Assembly (NCBI GenBank): GCA_958450365.1
Contig: CAUEEP010000601.1
Location: 62,001-126,000 of the forward strand
Reading direction: 5' to 3'
Length of the DNA stretch: 64,000 nucleotides
Source: Mesorhabditis belari
Lineage: Eukaryota > Nematoda > Chromadorea > Rhabditida > Rhabditidae
Shown: positions 30,660 to 42,395 of the stretch, piece after piece
Numbering within the stretch: position 1 is the first letter of the stretch
How the letters are laid out: each line of letters begins with the position of its first letter
The notes under the pieces: model-generated
Databases searched by the model: none
Seen by the model: only the letters and a program-made list of their open reading frames with translations
Told to the model about the DNA's origin: nothing
Position numbers and translations under genes: made by a program

Positions 30660-33600
30660 TTTCCTTTTTCTTTTCTCGATATTTCATTTATCTAGATATG
30701 AGCGTTTATTTGAAAGTAAACTTAGACTACGGGCTATAAGGGCTAAGATTAGAGTATTTATGATAGATAAATAGTAGATAAGTAAAGAAGGAGTAGGAAA
30801 GAAGAAGGTACGAAACGCGAGAAAAATAAAAATTTTGTTAAAATCAGAATTTGGATGCAAACAAATACCATGGCTTAGTCTCTTACATCAGCTGCTTAAA
30901 ATGCTCAGGATCAACCAGATAACATGAGTTTTGTCAAAAATCTTGAAAAACCTTGAAAAATCTTGAAAAATCGAAAAACCCGGCTCTGGGATGTTGAAAT
31001 TCGTACGCAGCGCATCCAATTACTCCAGAAAAGCCTCATTTTTTTTTGCTTTTACTGGTATATTCTTAGCGTTTATTTGAAAGTAAACTTAGACTACGCG
31101 ATGCTTCTAGAAGGGCTTCGTTTAGAGTATTTATGGCAGGTAAATAGTAGATAAATAAAGAAGGAGTAGGAAAGAAGGAGGTACGAAACACGAGAAAAAG
31201 GAAAATTTTGTTAAAATCAGAATTTGGATGCAAACAAATACCATGGCTTAGTCTCTTACATCAGCCGGTCAAAATGATCAGGATCAACCAGATAACATAA
31301 GTTTTGTCGAAAACCTTGAAAAATCGCAAAATTCAGCTCTGGGATGTCGAAATTCGTACTCAGCGCATCTCCAAAAAAGCCATACTCCAGAAAAGCCTCA
31401 ATTTTTCGCTTTTACTGGTAAATTCTTAGAAGTATGCTAAAAGTTTCCCCGCTTTTCCCTTTCCAATCGCTTTCTCCAGCTTGATAGAGTATTTATGACA
31501 GGTAAATAGTAGATAAGTAAAGAAGGAGTAGGAAAGAAGAAGGTACGAAACGCGAGAAAAAGAAAAATTGTGCTAAAATCATAATTTGGATGCAAACTCC
31601 TACCATGGCTTAGTCTCTTACATCAGCCGCTCAAAATGATCAGGATCAACCAGATAACATGTCAAGCTTGTTTATGCAGATCTTTTTCTTTTTCTTTTCT
31701 CTATATTTTATTTATTTATTCGTGCTGGGTCATACCAATGAATTATTTAGAAAAATTCCAATTAATAAGCGATCAAATTTCCATTTTAAACAGTTGTTTA
31801 TTAGTTAAATGACAGCTGCAAATTGATTCTAATCAAAAAAAATTTGAAAAACAAATTTTTAAGACGAATCTTTGGTTGAGATAAGAGAGGAGGAAATGAG
31901 GTAAAATTGATTTCGAAAATAATTGATTAAAATTGATTTCTCTAAAGTGTAACACACTTAAATTTAGATTGATAACTTGAAAGTTGTTTTGTTTGACAAT
32001 GCTTTGTACTTTTTATTAAATATATTTAAATATAGAATTGAATTAGTGATAGATTATCGAATTTTCGAAAAGCTTAAGCAAATTTGAGTCACTTTTGAAA
32101 TAAATTTGAGCAGAAAGTCAAGCTTTTCTGAAAATTCTTCAAATCAAAATCGACTTCCCGAGAGTTTTGAGTGAGTTCAATAGTCTCGAAACCTTTCAAT
32201 TATCTGTAGATGATCTTGATCTTAAAGCTCTAGTGGATTCTTAACGTTATCTGTGCTATCAATTACATACATTAGATCGTGTTGATTTTTATCGGCCCTT
32301 TTCGTGTTATTTGTATGAATTCATGTGTCTTAAATAATCTTAAAATTAAAGTTTTAAATTAAAATGAATCTTAAATCTAGCGAAATTTATTTCAGATCCT
32401 GAATAAAGTATCTATAGAATTATAAGAAAAGTGATCGAGCCAAGAATCTAGCCAAGAATTCAGCTATATGCCTAGCTTTTTATCGGCCATTTTCGTGTTA
32501 TTTGTATGTAATTAATTGTATTTGTATGTAATAATAATTATTTGTAGTTCATGTGTATTCATCTTAAATCTAGCGTACTTTATTTCAGAATAAAGTATCT
32601 AGATTCAGAATAAAGTATCTAGATCTAAATAGAACTATAACAAAAGCGATTGATTAGATCTAGCCAAGAAATCAGCTACAGTCGAACCTCTCTATAACGT
32701 AACTCACGGGACGGCTATAGCTTACGTTATATAGAGGTTTACGTTATATAGAGTGCCGTTTTATATAGCTTAACGTCGGCCGGGACCGGTCACGCCTTAC
32801 GTTATAGAGAGGTTTACGTTATATCGAGGTTCGTTATAGAGAGGTTCGACTGTATATGCCTAACTTTTCATGCTCTATCTTTTTTCTATTAACATTAAAA
32901 TAGGTTTATGTGAAAGAAAGTGCTCAAATGGCTTCATCAAGTGTTCATCATTTTTGTTTCCACAACTTCTTTCCCCCTAGAAACACACAAAAAACAAAGC
33001 TTTTCTATATCTATCAAAAGCCTATTTTAGAGAATAAATGCGCCTTTTTATTGGTAAAAATTAATTAAACTAGTTATTTTTAAAAGGTGCAATGAATAAA
33101 TGTACTAACTTTCAAGTTACTAATCTAATAATAAAATATAGATATTGTTAGCTGTAATTATAGTACAGTATACTTTGAATATAATTTCCTTTCTTTTATT
33201 CAAATTTCCTTTCCAATATTAGCTCTTTTTTTTGCCACTTTTTTAATCATTTTTTCTAAGCGCTGATTAATGCTAAAAATATGTGTTATATCTTAAAAAA
33301 ACACTCATTCTCTCTACTTTAATTTGATACAAAAAAACGCAGAAAAAAAAGTATTGGTGTCGAGATATGAGCGTTTATTTGAAAGTAAACTTAGACTACG
33401 CGATGCTTCTATGGGGGCTTAGATTAGAGTATTTATGGTAGGTAAATAGTAGATAAATGAAGAAGGAGTAGGAAAGGAGGAGGTACGAAACGCGAGAAAA
33501 AGAAAAATTATGTTAAAATCATAATTTTCATGCAAACTAATACTATGGCTTAGTCTCTTACATCAGCCGCTCAAAATGATCAGGATCAACCAGATAACAT
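30660..33600. repeat. dispersed repeat, four copies of about 220-330 bp
   Basis: Copies at about 30690-30940, 31060-31330, 31485-31690 and 33360-33620 share GTTTATTTGAAAGTAAACTT, AGAAGGAGTAGGAAAGAAGR, GGTACGAAACGCGAGAAAAA, CTTAGTCTCTTACATCAGCC and TCAGGATCAACCAGATAACA. No terminal repeats or coding potential were recognised. Between copies (31.7-33.3 kb) the sequence is AT-rich and apparently non-genic. Confidence 0.85.
32679..32852. mobile_element. 174-bp Tc1/mariner-superfamily (pogo-like) MITE
   Basis: The element begins CAGTCGAACCTCTCTATAAC and ends with its complement GTTATAGAGAGGTTCGACTG, flanked by TA at 32677-32678 and 32853-32854. Several internal GTTATATAGAGGTT copies extend the inverted repeat. 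CAGTCGAACCTCTATAACG-type ends with TA duplications are known from pogo-like elements. It is too short to encode a transposase. Confidence 0.88.
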
Positions 33601-34574
33601 AAGTTTTGTCGAAAACCTTTAAAAATCGCAAAATTCAGCTCTGGGATGTCGAAATTCGTACTCAGCGCATCGAATTACTCCAGAAAAGCCTCAATTTTTT
33701 TGCTTTCACTGGTAAATTGTTAGCAGTATGCCAAAAGTTTCCCCTCTTTTCCGTTTCCAATCGCTTTCTTCAACTTGATACAATCGATATGCTAGGGAAA
33801 AGATTGAAAATTGAAAAATTGAGGAAAGATTTGAAAGAAGAACTTATTCCCAATAAACAAAGCACTGGAACGTTTTGAACAAACAAAATAAAACAAAACG
33901 TTGAAAAAAAGTCAAATTTTTACAAATCTTTGGCTAAAAACTTTGGTTTAAACTTCAAAAATATATGAGTAAATAGAATTTTTCAAATTAAAGCTTGAAA
34001 AACAGACACCGGAAAAGGCGTGTGACAGGTGGATGAATGGAAAAAAAGGTGAATGAGAAAATTGGGAGGGGAAAACGGAACGATCGGTGCGGTCGGATGG
34101 GTGGAAAAGAGGAGCCGCTTCACAAACAATTCACACCGATGCGTCGCGTGTTTTCGGGGGAAAAAAGATCCATGAAAAAGGGGTTTATCTCTTGGCTAAT
34201 TCGAGTAAAAGATAGTAAAATATAGTAAAAAGTGATTTCATTTTAAATAAGACTCAAAAAACTACGATCTTAGTTAGATATTGTACTTTTATACTATGGT
34301 AATTGTCAAAAATAGGTTAAAACTTGGAAGATATAGTCTAAAATAACTAACTAATCTGAAGATTTTAGGATAACTAGTTATTCTAGGCTTTTTCTAAGGA
34401 TAACTAAGCTTTTTCATTTTTTAAAAAGAAAAAAAACCAAAGAAACGCCACATTTCCATTGGTAGGAACAAAAGTCGATAACTAAGCGGTTTTAGAATAA
34501 CTAAAACTTATATGGGGCACAATATTCAACAAATATTCTTATAGACAATGCATCTCTCGTAACTAGACTGTGTA

Positions 34575-34735
34575 ACTCGTAACTAGACTAGACTAGACTA
34601 GACTAGACTAGACTAGACTAGACTAGACTAGCCTAACTAGATTATACTAGACTAGACTAGACTAGCCTAACTAGATTAGACTAGACTAGACTAGACTAGA
34701 CTAGACTAGACTAGACTAGACCAGACTAGACTATT
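34575..34735. repeat. (CTAGA)n microsatellite
   Basis: About 30 pentamers CTAGA/TAGAC in near-perfect array with three interruptions of GCCTAACTAGATTA. No gene is nearby. Confidence 0.95.
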
Positions 34736-34739
34736 AACG

Positions 34740-36255
34740 GGTTTTTTTTAAAACATCTCAACTTTCACAACATCGTAATCCTGTCACTCATTTTTATCCA
34801 ATCTATCCATTTTTTGGTTGGATTCTTTGAGAATTCATGAAGGATTTTTAAAAAATAAAAAAAGCCAATAGATTGAATAAAATAGAGAGATTTCTTTTCA
34901 AAATTGAAATCTTTTAAAAACACTTTGCATAGTTGAGAGAAGCATTGTAAGTATGAAATAATACATAAAGTCTTAAGCAAATAATAAATCATATGTTCAG
35001 TTTTCTCCTTCCTATTCCTAATACCGTATTTTCTCTAATAGTAGTGCACCCTGAGCATCGCCTAAATTCCTCGAAATCTCGAGAACCGCTTATCAGAACC
35101 TATCGATGTGTGGTCGGAAAATGTAGCTGACGACGAGATCTAGTGGGGGATTAGAGTGTTCAGCTTCTGGGAAAGCTTGGAAACCGTAAGCTAGACATTA
35201 ACTAGACATTATCTAGGCTAATTCTTTTGACAAATGGTAAAACGTGCTCTGTACGATCCAGTACTTTGGATGAATGAAATGACTTGAAATTTTGCATGCG
35301 ATGCTTTCTTTATGTGAAAGAAACGCAAAAAGACTTTTAAAGACTTTTCACTAGGCTAGTACTTATGTACTTATGTACTTATGGCGCGCTCAAAGCTAGC
35401 AAAAAAAGATATAAGATATAAGCTATAAGCTATAAAATATCCAACAAATCGAAACTTTTTCACTTTAAAATCTCATCATTCTGTCTTAAAATCTCCACAA
35501 AGGTTTCCTTTTTTCGTTGACGTTGTCCGGCAACCGTCTGATTTTCTTTTCAAGCAAATTTTTGAACCGTAAACTTTCAAATCTCAACATGGAAAAGTTT
35601 AGATTTACAGAAAATTGCTTATTTATCAATATTATATCAAATAAAGTTACAGAAAGTTTAAAGATTCGAAAAATTAGATAGAAAATCGAAAACTTTATGC
35701 AAGAGTCTAAAGAAATTCACCTGGATTCGCTCAAAAACAAAAATCAAATCAAACAAAAAAACACCAAACTCCTTCAACATGTAGTGTTTTTGATTTGAAA
35801 AACTCTGCAACTATAACAAAAAAAGCGCAACATTTACACCTGCAAGTCTTGTGAGTGGAGAAATTTCGTTTTTTTTCAGTGAGCAGCTGGGATTCTGGTT
35901 ACAGGTGAACTTGCTGAACCTTTTTTAAGGGTAATTAAAAACATTGATACTGAAATGTTGACTCATTGACAAAGCTAGGCTTGTAGACAGTCACTTTCCG
36001 CACTTTAACAAACACCCCTTTCATCAAGTATGAGAAATTCCTTTCAAATCCATGCTTTAGAAGCAAAAATCTTTTGCTAAAACGCAGAAAGTGACTTTTC
36101 AATGTCTAGAATTGTTGAAAATGACAAGGCAAGGTTCATAGTCCAAAAAAAAACTATCAAAAACAGATTAATATGTTGTTAAAGACCTCAAAGTTGTCTT
36201 TTTTCTAAAAGACACCATTTTGTAAATAAAAGGAGGATTTTAGTGAACAAAACAA
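34740..36255. other. AT-rich interval without recognised genes
   Basis: No coding exon was recognised. A stretch at about 35296-35400 (GCATGCGATGCTTTCTTTAT, then GAAAGAAACGCAAAAAG) recurs at 58325-58400, exactly at the outer edge of the large inverted duplication, and GCGCTCAAAGCTAGCAAAAA here is shared with about 14253-14272. These are short copies of unidentified repeats. Confidence 0.5.
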
Positions 36256-36261
36256 AACAAA

Positions 36262-36711
36262 GGGAGTGGGACAAATGCGACCTTTTTTTTGCGCACCTGG
36301 ACATTTGCGCACCTGGACATTTGCGCACCTGGACATTTTGCGCACCTTTTTTTGCTAGAAAAGACCTTAGGAAAGGTCGTAGAGCTTCAAAAAAGTTTTC
36401 ATAGAAGGGAATCGTATGCGTAGATTCCGAATTTCGACAAATCAGATTTCGCTGACACGTCAAATTTGGACTAAAAGGCAAAAACTACGCAACTTAACGC
36501 TTTTCCGCAGTTTTTGCCCTTTAGCCCAAATTTGACGTGTCAGCGAGGTCTGATTTGTCGAAATTCGGAATCTACGCATACGATTCCCTTATATGGAAGT
36601 ATTTTCGAAATATTTTCGAAGCTCTACGGCCTTGCCTAAGGCCTTTTCCAGCAAAAAAAAGGTGCGCAAATGTCCAGGTGCGCAAAAAAAAGGTCGCATT
36701 TGTCCCACCCC
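36262..36711. mobile_element. 450-bp near-perfect palindromic foldback element
   Basis: The ends GGGAGTGGGACAAATGCGAC and, inverted, GTCGCATTTGTCCCACCCC enclose two arms of about 220 bp that are nearly complementary throughout (for example GCGTAGATTCCGAATTTCGA at about 36419 and its complement at about 36560). Three to four copies of TTTGCGCACCTGGACA lie in the left arm, one to two in the right. Target duplication could not be decided because the flanks are A-rich. It is non-coding. Confidence 0.85.
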
Positions 36712-36849
36712 AAAAAAAACATAAACAAAACAAAAACATAAACAAAACATAAAGAAAACAAAACATTTAACTTTAAAACAAGTTCAACTCTTGAAAATGC
36801 CAGCGTTCAATCGATTTTCGCTTTTTGACTTTCTAAAGCGTAGATGAAA

Positions 36850-37020
36850 AAATTTTAAGATCGGGAGGGTAAAATTTGTTGCACTTATTGAGATCTACAA
36901 AATGAAACCAAAATCATAAAGATTGGCCGACTTAGAAGAAAGTTACGGCGGGTTTGCGCAAACGACCCAGTTGCGCAAAAAAAAATTGCGGAAATTTGCC
37001 TACCCCGAAATTTGGGCGAA
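36850..37020. mobile_element. partial copy of the TTGCGCAA hairpin MITE
   Basis: Shares AACCAAAATCATAAAGATTG, CTTAGAAGAAAGTTA, GTTGCGCAAAAAA and a terminal ATTGCGGAAATTTGCCTACC with the full element at 53235-53515. Only one half is present, next to the 5' edge of the truncated DPAGT1 copy. Confidence 0.7.
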
Positions 37021-37330
37021 ATGAAATTAGGCAAAATAAAGCTTTCCCATAGAATTGACGTGTAACCATATTGAACATCTTAAATCTTTGTCATTTTTAC
37101 TTCGATTTTAAATGTTCTTATCATTTTTGTTATGGGATAAATTAGCCTATCCCCTGAAAAGTTCACATTATATTTTACTTCGCTAATCTCTTACACAAAT
37201 GAGCAAGACAAAGATTTCAGCTTCATTTTTGCAAACTTACGAAAGCTTAATATTCATATTGTTTCATCTTTTTGCTCTAGTTTCATTTGTCAACTTCTCG
37301 AGATGTTTTCCATGATGTTTTCCATTTAGG

Positions 37331-38590
37331 ATGAGTCTTTTCACGATTACAACGAACTGTTTGCTGAGCCTTTTGGGTGGTTTCGTCTCGTTGAAGCTGA
37401 TACAAGAATACATTCCAATCTTCATTCAACGTGGGCACTATGGAAACGATCAATGCAAGGTTTGGATCAGTTTTGGTTTATTAAGAAGAAAGCAATAGGT
37501 CATAAGCAATGGCAATAGTGAAATAGGTCAATTAGTTTTGTTTTAATGTTAACCTTTATCTTTATTATTTTTAGGTGAGCAACGCTCCAATTCCTGAGCC
37601 GATGGGTGTCATCACTGCAGCCGTTTATCTTATTATCATGTTCATCTTCATACCATTTCCCCTTCTCGAATGGACATACACCGAGTCAGTTTTTATGATA
37701 TTCTTAATGGAAAAATTGTATAAAACCATATAAATTGAATTTTTAGGCGTTTATTCCCGCACGATAAATTCTTGGCCTTCCTCTCAGCGATCATCTCGAT
37801 TTGCACAGCAATTTTATTGGGTTTCGCCGATGATATGCTTGATTTGAGGTTAGAAGATGTTTAGTTTAGAAGGTGTAAAACAAGATTCCTCAAATTTTCA
37901 CTCACCTTTATTCATTGATAAAAAAGTGAGTGGTGACAAAAAATAGGCATTTATTTCTTGGCGACATCTCATCCACTCGTTCGTCTATTTTTGATTGGCG
38001 ATCTTTGCCAATTCTTCGGGTGTCTTGTCTGGACATTGCTCGTATCTAAAATGAAGAATTGTTGCATGAAAAAGACAAGCAACGTTACTAAAGTGACAAG
38101 TTTAAGCGTTAAATTAACTCAGCCTGCTGCTTCGGCGTCTCCTTCCGGTTTTGGTGCCGCTGGTTTCGGTCGGTCAAAGTCTCATCATTGCTTCATCGAC
38201 CACTTTATACAATGTCATACAGGTTTGTTCGTGTGTTTCAATAATTTACAATCACTTATTTAGCTATATCGCCTTCAAGATCCGATCGAATGTTGGTACA
38301 ATTGGTTGTCAATCTACTTTTTGTTACCATTCATCACAACATCGTTGATCCTCTATAACTTCAATAAGGTAGGTAATTTTATCAGGTTTATCTTCATTCA
38401 TTGACTTTTAGTATCCGGCTCGCGTTTTCGTTGGTGACACGTACTGTTATTGGGCGGGCATGACGTTGGCTGCAGTGGCAATTCTCGGACATTTCTCAAA
38501 AACGGCGATGCTTTTCTTTATTCCACAGGTTAGTTAAAAGCTTTTTTTTGCAACGATAATATCATTTAAGGCATTCAATTTTATCTATTC
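37331..38590 (+). pseudogene. DPAGT1 copy A, truncated (exons 1-3 and 7-9 only)
   Basis: Exons 1-3 are open (37331-37459, 37575-37684, 37747-37848) and match the intact gene at 50298-53042. Intron 3 then jumps, inside a truncated antisense copy of the nested small gene (about 37915-38164), straight to exon 7 at 38169 with no AG acceptor. Exons 8 and 9 follow (38264-38368, 38412-38528), and homology stops inside exon 10 near 38590. Exons 4-6 and 11-13, carrying much of the catalytic membrane core, are gone. It is therefore a non-functional duplicate with two sharp breakpoints. Confidence 0.9.
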
Positions 38591-38594
38591 GACA

Positions 38595-39330
38595 AAAAAG
38601 TTTTGGGAGACCATTTTTAGACTTCTGAATGGCCGGAAAATTCTAACACTTTCACCGTCAATCACCAGCTAAGTTTTTCATATGCTCTTGAATTCTGCTA
38701 GTCCTTTTTGGATAAGTGCGTCTGTCAATAACTTCGGGTTCACCTTCAATTTTTCTAGCTTTTTTTTGCTCGATATTTGACGACCCAAGACGACATTTCA
38801 AAGAAAATAAAGATTTGAAAAAGTTTTAACGGTTAGAAACTGACACATTGCACAGTGAAATTCACAACAAAAGAAATTTGAAAGTTTTCCAAAGCGTGGC
38901 TTTTTTAAATAGACAGCTTTTTCGAATATTCAGTTGATTTTGCAAGTATAAATCTGGTCAAATTTTTATCGCGAAGCAATTGTTCAATTGAATATTTTGA
39001 GTTGTACAGGAAATTTTCGTCCGAAGGGAAATCTTTGTTATTTCATTCTCCAAATTCCAAAAGCAGCAATGTTTTCAAATTTATGTGTTGCATTAGCATT
39101 TTTGGCTTGCCATAGGGGTCGCTTCTTTGCGCCAAATTTTTTGCCCAACTCGCCATAACTTTCTTCTAAGTGGGCCAATCTTTATGATTTTGGTGTCATT
39201 TTGTAGATCTCAACAAGCATAACAAAATGACACCAACCAAAATCATAAAGATTGGTCGACTTAGAAGAAAGTTGTGACAAGTTGCGCAAATGATCCCAAA
39301 AATTTGGAGCAAAGTAGCGATTGTCCGAGT
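38595..39330. repeat. inverted copy of the 44.4-45.7-kb block, with hairpin MITE
   Basis: The reverse complement of 38610-39175 matches 44380-44805 joined to 45546-45760, i.e. without the transposon that sits at 44808-45545. Around 39120-39290 lies a hairpin with AAGATTGGTCGACTTAGAAG and its complement CTTCTAAGTGGGCCAATCTT about 50 bp apart, part of the TTGCGCAA MITE family. Confidence 0.85.
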
Positions 39331-39549
39331 AATCTTGGAGTAATTAGAATTTACGGAGGTGGCAATCCAAATAAGCGTTTGAGAAAGTTTTGAGTTGGTA
39401 TGAAAAAAGTATTTGTAAAATTATATCCTTAATATACCTTTTGAATTATTAGCTGCTTGTTATTTGATCTATTGATGGCCACCAGACAGAAATTTCAACT
39501 GTTTTCCTTTCAGTGATCCACCTCCTTGAAATCAGTAGCTGTTTTCAAT

Positions 39550-40875
39550 ATGCCAACGCTCTCGATTGAAGGTGAACTTATTTAATGTTTTGATATTGAC
39601 AATGTTTTTTGTTTAGATGAAGCTCTCCGTGTTGGTATCAACTATCATATGTGTCGCCTCAAAAACAAGCCCTTTGATCCAAATCCAGAAGCCATTGCCG
39701 CTGGTATGATTGTCCAGCCACGCGAGCTCTTTTTCGATGTGAATACAATTGAAAAAGGTAAGATCTCAATTTTTAAAGTACGGGTTTTCGGACATGACCA
39801 CGTGGTAACGATAAAGTATTTGTCATTTTAGCTGCTGTGTCGAAGAAGTTGGTTCAAGACATTCGCGCAAAGCATCAACCAAATAATATGATCATCTATG
39901 TAAGGACATTGACGGGAAAGAGAATCGGACTCGAGCTAAATGGTGATTACACTGTCGAAGAGCTGAAGATGCTTATTCAAGACAAAGAAGGAATTCCTCC
40001 CGATCAACAACGTCTCATTTTTGCTGGACAGCAATTGGAGAATGGAAGGACTTTGAGTGAATACAGCGTCAAAAATAAATCTACTATTCATTTGGTGCTG
40101 AAACTTCGAGGAGGAGGATGTACCGCTTATCAAATGCACAAGGAATGCTTTGCCGAGAAGTTCAATTACGATTTCACGAAGATTTTGATCGATCAGCAAC
40201 CATTCTCTCGTGGTGGAGCTCTCTACACTCGTCCACTTGGATCAAGGCGTTATGCTCTCGCTGTTCTTGACAAATATGGAGACAATGTTTGGCTTGGAAG
40301 TCTTCGCCGGTAATTTTTCTCCCGTTTTATTTTGTTAACTACAGGTTTAGCCAAAGTGCGAACAGCTCTATTGATGGCGAATGGCCAGTTGCTTATCATG
40401 GAACAACCGATCCGCGTGCTGCTGAAATTGTTCGTAGTGGTGGACTTGATTTGGTTTGTTATTTTGGCTTTTGAATAAATAGTGGGTAATCGGGGATCCT
40501 TTTTACAAAATATTCTTCTAGGAGAAAGGAAAGCGCTTTGCTTTTGGTCATGGCATTTACTGCACTCCTGATCCAAAGACTGCACTCGCTTATGCATCGA
40601 CTTACAAACACGATGGAAAAACCTACAAGTTGATTGTTCAGGTGAGATTTGTTACATACTTCTTAGTCGTACACATCCACATACAAACGATAAATAACAA
40701 CTCAAAATTATTTCTTGGAAATACTTTATTAGTTTTGTTTCAGGCTCGTGTCGATCCATCTCGTCGTGAAATTGTGCCCAAGTCGAAACACGGTCGTGCC
40801 AATCTTGATGACTACTGGATTGCCAAGGAGAATGACGCCATTCGTCCATACGGAATTTGTGTCTTTCCTTGCTAG
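39550..40875 (+). CDS. ubiquitin-like / PARP-like ADP-ribosyltransferase fusion, copy 1 (intact)
   Basis: Six exons (39550-39571, 39617-39757, 39832-40309, 40345-40453, 40522-40641, 40744-40875) give 333 residues in frame. The N-terminus is about 70 residues (MPTLSIE, then [18 protein letters not shown]). A ubiquitin-like domain follows (residues ~75-150: [29 protein letters not shown], ending LRGGG), then a linker ([38 protein letters not shown]). The C-terminal domain carries [38 protein letters not shown] and [13 protein letters not shown] and GIY resemble the His and Tyr motifs of PARP-type ADP-ribosyltransferases; no Glu is visible at the usual third position (IRPYGI). The role is unknown. 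Similar ubiquitin-ART-like proteins exist, as I recall, in rotifers and fungi. ART activity is inference. Confidence 0.88.
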
Positions 40876-41325
40876 ACTTGCACGTTGATTATTTTTCATC
40901 TGTTAAGTTTCACTTTGTTATTCTCTTTTCCGTGTACATACTTATCATTGAATTGCACACTGGTTCTCTCTCATTTGTTAAGTTTCATTTTGTTATTCTC
41001 TTCTGCATGTACATACTTATAACCCTTTTTACTTTTTACTTACTTTTTACTGTTATCGGATTCTTTATTCTCATCTTGCACATATATAACGTTTTATCGC
41101 TGTTACATCCGTAAATAAAGTCTTTTAAAAGTTAGTGATTGCACTAGTTAAAAGTTTGACTGTGAACGAGCTTTATCTTGACCAATTGGTCCGACATTTC
41201 ATGAAACTTGAAGTAAATTTATACTACGACAATCGAAATGGGTATTTGTGTTGAAATCTTTGTTAAAAACGTTGCTTACTATTAGCTTGAATTTGCAGTG
41301 ACCAATTTCCACTTTCTTTTTACAG

Positions 41326-41909
41326 TTTTTCAAATTGCGGATAAAAAGAAAAACTCAAGCTTTATAAGCGTTTTTCATTTTTTCATTGACACCGTTTCAT
41401 TGTCCATCGCCAATTCTTCCAAAGGCAGAAGTTGTCTCAAAGCGACCAAAGTCACCGCTCTATCGGCAAAGCTTGAGTGGAAAATTGAGCAGGTTTGTAA
41501 GCTTGATTTATTTTTGTATTTATATGCTAGCTGTGAATATAATCGTTTTCTTTAGTTTGAACGTCTCATGAAGCTCTCTAAGAACGGGCAGAATCTCATC
41601 TCGAAGCAATTTGGCTGTCCAGAAGCTACCGTTGTTTCTTGGGAACTGCACGTCTATCCAAATGGAAAACGCGATGAAGATGCAACTAACGTGTCATTCT
41701 TCTTGCGTCAAGTTGGCCTCGCGGTGAGGCTTTACACGGTTTAATGTCTAGATCACCTTAAGTACTGACTAGAGTAGACTGTTTAGCGTGGTGAGGAGCC
41801 GATCATGACTGAATTTCAAATTTACGCAGTGAATAAAGAAAACCAACGTGTTAGTGTCTGCCGCGACACGAAGGATTTCTCCAATCAACAAGGTCGTGGG
41901 AAGTTTCAG
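41326..41909 (+). pseudogene. MATH-domain (BATH-type) gene, partial
   Basis: Three spliceable exons (41326-41492, 41556-41723, 41787-41909) encode TALSAKLEWKIEQ, WELHVYPNGKRDED, NVSFFLRQVGLA, TEFQIYAVNKENQRVSV and QQGRGKFQ, the typical MATH domain of nematode MATH-BTB proteins, which act as substrate adaptors of cullin-3 ubiquitin ligases. No start exon and no BTB part are found. After 41909 the sequence runs into a TTGCGCAA MITE fragment (about 42010-42095) and then an ART remnant. It is a truncated piece brought in by rearrangement; the upstream edge may also be cut. Confidence 0.75.
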
Positions 41910-42105
41910 GTATCAAGTTGTTGCAAGTAATTGCTCATCTATTCACATTGAGATAATAGTAATTTTGGTTTGGATGTCTGTAAGCCAAATTAAGGTTTCG
42001 CGTGAAAAAATGAATAACGGTGTCATTTTGTTACGCTTGTTGAGATCTACAAAATGGCGAGTTCATCGCGAGTTGCGCAAAAAATTTGGCGCAAAGTAGC
42101 CTTCG

Positions 42106-42235
42106 AACAATCTCCGCAGCACGTGGATGTGTTGTCGCATGGTAAGCGACTAGCCAATCATTTGGGACAGAATTCTGGTCACTTAGGTAATTAAAATCAA
42201 TATACATCTTAGATATTTCAGTGCATTTCCTTTCA
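42106..42235 (-). pseudogene. remnant of the ART-only gene
   Basis: The minus strand from about 42225 reads like the first exon of the genes at 47601-48004 and 57774-58177 (ATTGATTTTAATTACCTAAG, then CAGAATTCTGTCCCAAATGA and GCGACAACACATCCACGTGC). The catalytic-type GGAACA is changed and the copy stops at the edge of the hairpin MITE. It is dead. Confidence 0.8.
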
Positions 42236-42395
42236 GCTTAACCACTACAACTAGAGTCTTTTGTCTAATAATATACTTTATCCGTCAAATAAAGTGATCC
42301 AATAAATGACACAGGAGAATAGTTGAAAGTTAAGCTTGCAAAATAACAATCTATGCAAAAATTGTGCATGTCACAGATCAAAAAGTAGTTTCTAC

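Noticed and set aside
36188..36766. Several ORFs on both strands.
   Set aside because: They arise from the two arms of the palindromic element and mirror each other.
37958..38263. 101-codon plus-strand ORF.
   Set aside because: It is the antisense of the truncated nested gene joined to DPAGT1 exon 7 sequence across a breakpoint.
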